Below are positions 1 through 6,260 of a stretch of 11,571 nt of DNA, piece after piece (within the stretch, counting starts at the first letter, position 1; the number at the start of each line of letters is the position of its first letter). The stretch lies in the NCBI GenBank assembly GCA_913043805.1, contig CAJWMX010000043.1:1-11571 (forward strand). The letters are read 5' to 3'. The notes beneath the pieces were generated by a model that saw nothing but the letters and a program-made list of their open reading frames with translations, was not told where the DNA came from and did no database searches. The position numbers were made by a program, and so were the translations under genes. The stretch is from an uncultured Acidobacteriota bacterium (lineage in GTDB: Bacteria; Acidobacteriota; Vicinamibacteria; Vicinamibacterales; UBA8438).

Positions 1-285
1 GGTGTCGAGGTCGAGCGCGACGACGGTGCCCGCCCACGTGCCGAAGTACACCGTGCCGTCGACGATGGCCGCCGAGGAGTCGATTGCCTCATCGGCCTCG
101 TAGGTCCACTGCAAGGTGAGCTCGGCTGGCAGTTCGGAGCCTGCGACACCGGTCAACGACGTGTTGCCGCGGAACTGTGGCCAGGCGTCGGGTGGACTCG
201 TCGCCGGCTCCTGAGCCCCGAGCGGATGGCTGAGCAGGAGTGCTCCGAGCACAAGGGCCCCGAGGGCCGTCGTCAGAACGCGCAT
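1..285 (-). CDS. Exported PQQ-binding-like beta-propeller protein, N-terminal part (runs off left edge)
   Basis: The minus-strand frame from an ATG at 285 is open to the window edge, giving 95 codons. It begins with a signal peptide: MRVLTTALG, then a hydrophobic run to about residue 25 ending near LGAQ. Next comes WPQFRGN, the entry motif of PQQ-dependent dehydrogenase-like and outer-membrane-assembly-like propellers, and then a first blade containing LQWTYEADEAIDSSAAIVDG followed by VYFGTWAGTVVALD. The family folds as a beta-propeller in the periplasm. Some members bind PQQ and oxidise alcohols or sugars, while others only bind proteins, and the catalytic part lies outside the window. The start overlaps the 3' end of the upstream alcohol dehydrogenase gene by 13 nt and has a strong GGAGGT site 6 nt away, so translational coupling is likely. 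Family assignment is firm; enzymatic activity is not shown. Confidence 0.88.
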   Translation of the reverse strand, partial: MRVLTTALGALVLGALLLSHPLGAQEPATSPPDAWPQFRGNTSLTGVAGSELPAELTLQWTYEADEAIDSSAAIVDGTVYFGTWAGTVVALDLDT

Positions 286-1463
286 TGGTACACCTCCAGT
301 GCGTGCGCTGCGGTCAGCGGCCGCGGATTGAACGTGCCGGTCCACTGCTGAGCCGCGTCGTCGGCCAGGGCGGGGAGCGCGTCTCGCTCCACCCCCTCCG
401 GCCCGAGGCGGTCCGGCAGGCCTCCGAGCGTGGCCAGCCTTCGCAATCGGTCCGAAAGCTGAGCGCCGGCATGGTCTGCATCGGCCCTGCCCAGCAGGCG
501 CGCATAGAGCACGCCCGCGGTCTCGCCGTTCCAGCGGACCACGTGTGGTAGCAGAATACCCAACGCCACGCCGTGGGTCATCCCGTAGCGCGCGGTGAGC
601 GGGTTCGCCAACGCATGGGCCGCGCCCAGCATCGACTGCTCGATGGCCCAACCGGCGTGGAACGCGCCCAGCAGCATGGCGGCCCTGGCTTCGAGGTCGT
701 CGGGCGTCGTCAGCACCCGTTCATACGCGGCGTCGAGGAGTCGCCAGGCTTCCCGCGCCAGCGCCTCCGACAGCGCGTGGCCGCGGGTGGTGACTGTGGT
801 TTCGACCGCGTGGGCGATGGCGTCGAATCCCGAGGTGGCCGTCACCGCGGGCGGTTGAGAAAGCGTGAGCGCCGGGTCGAGGAGGGCGACGCGGAAGGCG
901 GCCTTGGGGTCGCCGCATGCCATCTTGAGATGAGTGGTCGCGTCGGCGATGACCGCATAGCTCTGGGCTTCGCTGCCGGTACCGGCCGTGGTCGGCACGC
1001 CAATCATCGGTAGCATCGGGCGGCTGGCCTTGCCGTAGCCCCGGTAGTCCGACATCGCGCCGCCGTTGCTGAGCAGGAAGTTGATCCCCTTGGCGCAGTC
1101 CATCGAACTGCCCCCGCCCAGCCCGACGATGCCGTCTATCTCGAGCGGCGCCGCCATCGCTCGTCCGGCCTCGACCATCGCCGTATCGGGGTTGACGTCG
1201 AACTCATGGAAACGACTGACGGTCAGGCCCGCCTCGCTGAGGAGCCGTTCAGCGACCTCCACGTGACCCGCCTCGACCAATCCGTGGTCGGCGACCAGAA
1301 GCGGCCGCCGAAATCCGAGCTCGGCGGCCACCGACCCGAGGCGTTCCATGACTCCCGCTCCGAAGATCAACCGGGTACGAGGTTCGAAATCGAACCCCGT
1401 CCAGATCGGCCGCGACGAGCTGGCCAGAGCGCCTGATGTCGAGTGGTCACTGAGTGCGGCCAT
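273..1463 (-). CDS. Iron-type (group III) alcohol dehydrogenase
   Basis: This 396-residue protein has the usual length for group III metal-dependent alcohol dehydrogenases, cytoplasmic NAD(P)-linked enzymes that interconvert alcohols and aldehydes or ketones. The N-terminal dinucleotide domain carries the glycine motif GLGGGSSMDCAK (about 114-125) and GVPTTAGTGSE (155-165). The C-terminal helical domain has four candidate metal ligands: D214 and H218 in GFDAIAHAVE, H283 in GAAHALANP, and H297 in GMTHG. Their spacing (4, 65, 14) closely follows FucO-type enzymes, so the enzyme should be active. The gene starts 15 nt after the receptor stop and overlaps the PQQ-propeller start by 13 nt, which indicates one operon. 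Its Shine-Dalgarno match is weak, so it may depend on coupling to the receptor. The substrate cannot be deduced; maleylacetate reductase-like or generic alcohol oxidation are alternatives within the superfamily. Confidence 0.93.
   Translation of the reverse strand: MAALSDHSTSGALASSSRPIWTGFDFEPRTRLIFGAGVMERLGSVAAELGFRRPLLVADHGLVEAGHVEVAERLLSEAGLTVSRFHEFDVNPDTAMVEAGRAMAAPLEIDGIVGLGGGSSMDCAKGINFLLSNGGAMSDYRGYGKASRPMLPMIGVPTTAGTGSEAQSYAVIADATTHLKMACGDPKAAFRVALLDPALTLSQPPAVTATSGFDAIAHAVETTVTTRGHALSEALAREAWRLLDAAYERVLTTPDDLEARAAMLLGAFHAGWAIEQSMLGAAHALANPLTARYGMTHGVALGILLPHVVRWNGETAGVLYARLLGRADADHAGAQLSDRLRRLATLGGLPDRLGPEGVERDALPALADDAAQQWTGTFNPRPLTAAHALEVYQCAF
292..297 (-). promoter_or_regulatory. 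Ribosome binding site for the PQQ-propeller gene
   Basis: GGAGGT on the minus strand lies 6 nt before the ATG at 285. It sits inside the last codons of the alcohol dehydrogenase gene. It decides the start of the propeller gene and supports reinitiation or coupling at the 13-nt overlap. Confidence 0.75.
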
Positions 1464-1478
1464 GAGCAGGGCCTGAGG

Positions 1479-4400
1479 TTAGAACAGCAGCTTGACCCCG
1501 ATTTGGAGTCGTCGCGCCGGTTGGGCCGAGAGAATCTGACCGAAGGTCGGCGACCCGAGGAACGCGTCAGGCAGGTTGAAGTTGGTCCGGTTGAAGAGGT
1601 TGAACGCCTCGAATCGCAGCTGCAGGTCAGCCGACCGGCTCAGGCTCACCTTCTTCAGCAACGCCAGGTTGACGTTGGCGAAGCCGGGGCCATCAAAGCC
1701 GTTGCGTGGGCTGTCTCCGAAGGTGCCGAAGGCCGGGAACGTGAATGCGTCGGTGTTGAACCAGCCGTCGGGAGACGGGTTCGCCGCATCGGCACTTCCC
1801 ACCAGGTTCGGTCGGTCATTGGCGCCAAAGCCGAGCGCGGCCCGCCCCGTGTTGCTGTTGTCGATCTCGGGGAGCAGGGCCACCGTAAACGGACTGCCGC
1901 TCTGGACCGAGATGATGCCCGCCAGCTGCCAGTCGCCAAACACGCCGGCCAGCCCGCCCGTGTCGCCCTGGTTGCGTCCATACGGCAACTCGTAGGCGAA
2001 GCTCACCGACAGACGATGCCGCACGTCGAAGTTGGAGCGGCTGAACTCGGCGTCGGGGTCGTTGCTGTCTTGAGGAAAGTTCGGGTCGCCGGCGCTCGAG
2101 AAGAAGTCGGATCCGTCATCCTCGGACTTCCCGAACGTGTAGGCCGCCAGCAGCGACAGGCCGCTGCGATAGCGTTGTTCGCCGGTGATCTCCAGCGCGT
2201 GATAGCGGGACCGGCCCCGTGACTCGAGCGACACGATATCGGCGAAGAGTGGGTTTGGGCGCAGGTTCAGCGGGTTCGGACTTGCGTCGGCCTGATTGAT
2301 GTCGCGCCCACGCAGGAGGTTGCTCCCGCGCGAGCCGACGTAGGCCACCTCGATCGAACGGCCCGGTCCGATCTCCTGCTGCACCGTCGCGTTCCAGTGC
2401 TGCAGATACGGGGTCTGGAGGTCGCGTTGGATTGTCAGGGCCGATGGCGGCAGGGCGACGGGAAAGAAGCTCGGGAACGGGTTGAAGAGCGTCAGGGGTA
2501 GCCCCGGGAGCGGGAAGAACAGATTGAAATCGAAGAAAGGCGGGTTGAAATAGAGACCCTCGCCGGGCGCCAGCGCCGCCTGGTCGTAGTAGACGCCCCA
2601 GCCGCCCCGGACGACGGTACGTCCGTCGTTGAGGGAGAGTGCCGCCCCGAGTCGAGGCGCCAGATTGTTCCGGTCCGGGTCGTAGCCGGCGCGCGGGATG
2701 CCGCCGCTGCCGACCGCGACGAGCGAGCCGGTAGCCGGGTCGTAGACGTTGGCCCGGTCGTCGGCGTCCACGGCGGGCGAGGCGTAGTCGTAACGAAGAC
2801 CGGCCGAGACGGTCAGGTTCGACCCGATCTGGATATCGTCCTGAACGAACAGGTTGTAGCTCGACGTCCGCAGCCGCTGCGGGTTGTCGAGCCGCGCGCC
2901 GCCGGTGACCAGCGGCAGCCCCAGCAACAGGTCGGCCAGCGCGTTGCCGGTGAACGCCGCCGGGAACGACGAGAAGGTCAGCAGCCCTCGCGACTGGACG
3001 TCCCGGAAGGCATCCTGCCGGGTGAACTGCAGGTCGGCGCCGAACTTGAACAGGTGCGCTCCGCGGGCGTAGGTGAGCGTGTCGAGGATCTGCACCGTAC
3101 CGGTGGTGCTGTCCTGCGGATTGTTGAACTCGTCTCCCAGCGGGGAGTAGCCGGTGATCGTGATGAAGCTGAGGCCGTGGTCACGGACGTTGTCCGACAG
3201 CTCCGGGAGCCCCAGCATCTGGTTCAGGCTGGTCCCGCTGTTCTCGTGGAACGCGCTACTCGAGACGCGGGTGTAGCTCACCCGGAGGTCGTTGACGAGC
3301 GTGGGTGAGATGACCCCGGTAAAGCTGCCGAGTAGGTTCTGCGCCTGCTGCGGCACGTTGGTGCCGAAGCCCGGCACCTGGCTGAAGCCGGGGGCCGAGA
3401 ACGGCTCATAGAGGTCGCGATCCGACACGCTGTAGCGGAGCGTGAGCGTCGACGCGGGGCCGGTGCGATGGTCGATGCGGGCGTCGAACTGGTCATTGCG
3501 GTCGGTCAGGGTCGGCGAAGACACGTAGTTGGCGAACGGCACGTTCCGATTCGGCAGCGGGTAGAGGTTGGCGATGGCCTGCCCGATCGGGTTGATGAAC
3601 GGCGCGGGCAGCTGGCCCCCCGGGAACGGGAAGGGAGTGCCTGGCACGAGGGGGGCGGCGAACAGGCTGTCGGAAAAATCCCCCTGCCGCTCCGCCAGCG
3701 TGGGGACATTGGTCACCCGCGTGACGCCTTCATCCAGGCGTGTCCCTTCATAGTCGATGAAGAAGAACGTGCGGTCCTCGACCAGTCGGCCGCCGAGCGA
3801 GCCGCCGAACTGGTTGCGCCGATAGTCCGGGTCCGGTTCGCCCTCCGGGGCAAAAAAGTTGGCGGCGTTCAGCGAGTCGTGCCGAAAGAACTCATAGAGG
3901 GTGCCGTGGAACTGATTCGAGCCGGACTTCGTGATGACGTTGATCTGCGCGCCGGCGTGCCGGCCGTAGGTGGCGTCGTAGCTGCCCCTCACGACCCGGA
4001 ACTCCTCGATGGCGTCGACCGGCGGGCGGACCGCCACCGTGTTCAGCTTGGGGTCGACGTTGTAGGCGCCGTCCAGCAGATATGCGTTCGCGCCTTCCCG
4101 GGCGCCGTTGACGTTCAGTGTGAAGGCGCCGCGCACCGACCCGGCCGAGCCCTCGGCGGCCGTCGTGGTGCCCGGAGCCAGCAGCGACAGGTCCAGGAAG
4201 TTCCGGCCGTCGAGCGGCAGGCTGGTGACCTGCACGTTGTCGATGACGGTGCTCAGCCCGTTGGCTTCGAACGCCACGGTCGGCGCACCGGAGACGACGA
4301 CCTCTTCGGTGACGGCCCCGGTCTCGAGCGCGAGATCGAGCTGGAGCTGTTGACCCACCTGCAGCGGGGTGTCGCGCACCAGGCGTCGGAAGCCGCCAGC

Positions 4401-4643
4401 CGCCACGTCGATCCGATACTGTCCGGGCGGCAGCTGAGAGATGGCGAATCGTCCCTCACCGTCGCTGGTGGCGGTGCGGGCGAGTCCGGTTGCGTCGTCG
4501 CGGACCGTTATGTCGGCGTTCTCGACACGAGCGCCCGAAGGGTCGGAGACGGTGCCGCGAACCGAGCCGAGATGGGTCTGGGCGGTCGCATCGACACTCA
4601 GGCAGAGCGCCAGCGCACCGACAGCCAAGAATCGTGGGAACAC
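1479..4643 (-). CDS. Oar-like TonB-dependent receptor with carboxypeptidase-regulatory N-terminal domain
   Basis: This is a large outer-membrane receptor of about 1054 residues. I chose GTG at 4643 as start: AGGAG lies 5 nt before it, and the protein then begins with a compact signal peptide, MFPRFLAVGALALCLSVDATAQ. The open frame continues upstream to an ATG at 4793, but that adds 50 residues without a signal peptide. After cleavage come a CarboxypepD_reg-like beta-sandwich (about 27-108: SVRGTVSDPSGARV, LPPGQYRIDV), a plug domain (about 125-240: LPLDGRNFLDLSLLAPG, NVNGAREGANAYLLDG, INVITKSGSN) and a long beta-barrel ending in LQIGVKLLF, with the terminal Phe expected of a barrel. The family uses TonB energy to import bulky ligands such as glycans, peptides or metal chelates. 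The ligand here is unknown. It is the first gene of the cluster with the dehydrogenase and PQQ-propeller genes, so one of these may act on the imported compound. Confidence 0.94.
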   Translation of the reverse strand: MFPRFLAVGALALCLSVDATAQTHLGSVRGTVSDPSGARVENADITVRDDATGLARTATSDGEGRFAISQLPPGQYRIDVAAGGFRRLVRDTPLQVGQQLQLDLALETGAVTEEVVVSGAPTVAFEANGLSTVIDNVQVTSLPLDGRNFLDLSLLAPGTTTAAEGSAGSVRGAFTLNVNGAREGANAYLLDGAYNVDPKLNTVAVRPPVDAIEEFRVVRGSYDATYGRHAGAQINVITKSGSNQFHGTLYEFFRHDSLNAANFFAPEGEPDPDYRRNQFGGSLGGRLVEDRTFFFIDYEGTRLDEGVTRVTNVPTLAERQGDFSDSLFAAPLVPGTPFPFPGGQLPAPFINPIGQAIANLYPLPNRNVPFANYVSSPTLTDRNDQFDARIDHRTGPASTLTLRYSVSDRDLYEPFSAPGFSQVPGFGTNVPQQAQNLLGSFTGVISPTLVNDLRVSYTRVSSSAFHENSGTSLNQMLGLPELSDNVRDHGLSFITITGYSPLGDEFNNPQDSTTGTVQILDTLTYARGAHLFKFGADLQFTRQDAFRDVQSRGLLTFSSFPAAFTGNALADLLLGLPLVTGGARLDNPQRLRTSSYNLFVQDDIQIGSNLTVSAGLRYDYASPAVDADDRANVYDPATGSLVAVGSGGIPRAGYDPDRNNLAPRLGAALSLNDGRTVVRGGWGVYYDQAALAPGEGLYFNPPFFDFNLFFPLPGLPLTLFNPFPSFFPVALPPSALTIQRDLQTPYLQHWNATVQQEIGPGRSIEVAYVGSRGSNLLRGRDINQADASPNPLNLRPNPLFADIVSLESRGRSRYHALEITGEQRYRSGLSLLAAYTFGKSEDDGSDFFSSAGDPNFPQDSNDPDAEFSRSNFDVRHRLSVSFAYELPYGRNQGDTGGLAGVFGDWQLAGIISVQSGSPFTVALLPEIDNSNTGRAALGFGANDRPNLVGSADAANPSPDGWFNTDAFTFPAFGTFGDSPRNGFDGPGFANVNLALLKKVSLSRSADLQLRFEAFNLFNRTNFNLPDAFLGSPTFGQILSAQPARRLQIGVKLLF

Positions 4644-4648
4644 CTGGG

Positions 4649-4653
4649 CTCCT
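4649..4653 (-). promoter_or_regulatory. Ribosome binding site fixing the receptor start at GTG 4643
   Basis: AGGAG on the minus strand is 5 nt before the GTG at 4643. The upstream in-frame ATG at 4793 would place the signal peptide more than 50 residues inside the protein. The combination of site, spacing and signal peptide decides for the GTG. Confidence 0.7.
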
Positions 4654-4788
4654 GATATCGTGGAAGCAACGCCGTGGTTGCGACACGGCGTCGCGAAGCT
4701 CTCGGGCCGACCGGCATCTGCCCTACAGACGCCTCGGGACGCCGAGTCGTTGCGAACTGCCAATGGTAACAGCCAACTCCCGGAGAGA

Positions 4789-4809
4789 GCCACCGCTCGA
4801 CGCGGTGGC
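4789..4809. promoter_or_regulatory. Perfect 8-bp inverted repeat in the divergent receptor/ATPase spacer
   Basis: GCCACCGC (4789-4796) and GCGGTGGC (4802-4809) are exact reverse complements around a 5-nt loop. The repeat lies 38 nt before the ATPase start and about 145 nt before the receptor start, in the only shared upstream region. It could be an operator dyad or a leader hairpin. No clear -35/-10 pair was seen on either strand, so its role is inferred from position only. Confidence 0.4.
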
Positions 4810-4846
4810 GCGGTGACGATCGTCCCCGCTTGAGGCCCAGACCGCC

Positions 4847-6175
4847 GTGTACGAGGACTACTATCTGTTCCGTCGCCAGCCCTTCAGTCCCACGCCGGAC
4901 CCGGAGTTCCTGTACAGGAGCGATTCTCACCAGGAGGCGCTCGAACAGCTTCTGCGCGGGGTGCGCCGCCGCGAGGGGATGCTTCTGCTCAGCGGAGACG
5001 TTGGGACCGGCAAGACCACGACGACCCGGGCGCTCCTGCAGCTGCTCGACCGCGACGTGTTCACCGCGCTGGTCTTGAATCCCTTCGTCACGGCGGATGA
5101 GCTGCTCCGGGTGCTGCTCCAGGATTTCGGGGTGGTATCAGACGTGCGCGCCTTGCAGGACGCCAGTCGCCAGAGCCTGATCGAGACCCTCAACCGTTTC
5201 CTGCTTTCGTTGTCGACGGTCGGAGCGAGCGCGCTGGCGGTGGTCGACGAGGCGCAGAACCTGCCGGCGGAGACTCTCGAACAGCTGCGGGTGCTGACCG
5301 CGCTCGAGACCGACCGCCAGAAGCTGTTGCAGATCCTGCTCGTTGGCCAGCCGGAGCTCTTGACCGTGCTCGGCACGGCGGAGATGCGTCCCTTGAACCA
5401 GCGGATCGCCAGACGATGCGAGCTGCGTCCGCTGAACCGGGACGAGGTCGAGAAGTACGTCGGGTTCCGGATCCGGATGGCACGGGGGGCGTGGGAAACG
5501 ATGTTCAACCCGCGGGCCATCGATCTCGTGTACCAGCTGAGCGAAGGGGTGCCGCGGAAGATCAACCTCATCTGCGACCGGTCGCTCGAGGCCGGCTACG
5601 CCGGACTCAAGCCGACGATCGACGAGACCATCGTGGCCAAGGCGGCCGAGGCGCTGGAGCTGGGGGCGAGTCTTCCCAGCCTGGGGCGCGTGTCGCGATC
5701 CTCCACCCGCAGCCACGGCCGGCTCGGGTCCCAGACCCGACGGATGATGGCCGCCGCGGCGGGCGTGATAGCCGGCGTGGGGCTCGGCGCGATGCTCACC
5801 CTCTATGGTCCCGAGGTCTTGAGCGGTCGACCGGTCGGGTCCGGACCGCCGCCCCAGCTGGCCGCGATCGAGCTGCCTCAGCCGATCGATCTGTCAACCG
5901 CCACCGAGGCGACGCTCGACGAGACCTATGTGCTGAGGACCGGGGTGTTCGAGACCACCGAGGCGGCCGAGGCGAGCGCGGAGATGTTGCGGGAGCTCGG
6001 AGCGCCCGCGATTCTGGCGCCCGTGACGCTGGAGGACGGCACGATGGGTCCGGCGATCTGGATCGGCCCGTACGCGTCGGAAGCCGATGCCGAGCAGCTC
6101 CGCGTGATCGTCACCGACCGCTTCGGGTTCAGCGACGTCGAGGTCGTCGCCGGCCTCCTGCCGGACGCCACTTGA
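4847..6175 (+). CDS. ExeA/GspA-like AAA ATPase with C-terminal SPOR domain
   Basis: This 442-residue bitopic inner-membrane protein starts at GTG 4847. Its first residues, MYEDYYLFRRQPFSPTPDPE, match the characteristic opening of ExeA-type ATPases, and a modest GAGG lies 11 nt upstream. The cytoplasmic AAA domain shows Walker A GDVGTGKT (50-57), Walker B LAVVDE (130-135), a sensor-like stretch ILLVGQPEL (163-171) and candidate arginine fingers in LNQRIARR (183-190). A basic linker leads to one membrane segment (about 300-320). The periplasmic end (about 360-437) reads as a SPOR domain: YVLRTGVF, repeated Ala/Glu helix, then WIGPYASEADAEQLR. ExeA normally ends in a different peptidoglycan-binding domain, while DamX of E. 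coli combines AAA-like, membrane and SPOR parts. Likely role: an ATPase anchored at peptidoglycan, perhaps for envelope-spanning machine assembly or division. No secretion or exosortase genes are nearby to decide. It is transcribed away from the receptor and converges on parE. Confidence 0.87.
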   Translation: MYEDYYLFRRQPFSPTPDPEFLYRSDSHQEALEQLLRGVRRREGMLLLSGDVGTGKTTTTRALLQLLDRDVFTALVLNPFVTADELLRVLLQDFGVVSDVRALQDASRQSLIETLNRFLLSLSTVGASALAVVDEAQNLPAETLEQLRVLTALETDRQKLLQILLVGQPELLTVLGTAEMRPLNQRIARRCELRPLNRDEVEKYVGFRIRMARGAWETMFNPRAIDLVYQLSEGVPRKINLICDRSLEAGYAGLKPTIDETIVAKAAEALELGASLPSLGRVSRSSTRSHGRLGSQTRRMMAAAAGVIAGVGLGAMLTLYGPEVLSGRPVGSGPPPQLAAIELPQPIDLSTATEATLDETYVLRTGVFETTEAAEASAEMLRELGAPAILAPVTLEDGTMGPAIWIGPYASEADAEQLRVIVTDRFGFSDVEVVAGLLPDAT

Positions 6176-6188
6176 GCGAGTTGTGGGA

Positions 6189-6259
6189 GCAGGCTCGCGA
6201 AGACCGTGCCTGCCGGGCGCGCACGGCGCGCCCCGTGTGGGGTTTGGGGCGAAGCCCCA
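6189..6259. terminator. Cluster of three hairpins in the convergent ATPase/parE gap
   Basis: Three inverted repeats occupy the 85-bp gap. GCAGGC (6189-6194) pairs with GCCTGC (6208-6213). GGGCGCGC (6215-6222) pairs exactly with GCGCGCCC (6226-6233) over a 3-nt loop. TGGGGC (6245-6250) pairs with GCCCCA (6254-6259), also over 3 nt, 1 nt beyond the parE stop codon. None is followed by a T-tract on either strand, so a canonical intrinsic terminator is not supported. The position between two converging genes makes bidirectional termination or transcript-end protection plausible. Confidence 0.45.
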
Positions 6260-6260
6260 T

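Noticed and set aside
1443..2222. A 259-codon open frame on the plus strand opposite the receptor C-terminus
   Set aside because: The translation is low-complexity Arg/Glu/Val-rich, and the opposite strand encodes the conserved barrel end.
3468..4655. A 395-codon open frame on the plus strand opposite the receptor gene
   Set aside because: It is antisense to a clear TonB-dependent receptor. Its composition (Arg/Val/Glu-rich, no motifs) is that of a GC-rich shadow frame.
4740..4765. Possible operator dyad GTTGCGA...TGGTAAC in the divergent spacer
   Set aside because: Only 5 of 7 outer positions are symmetric and the centre is not, which is within chance.
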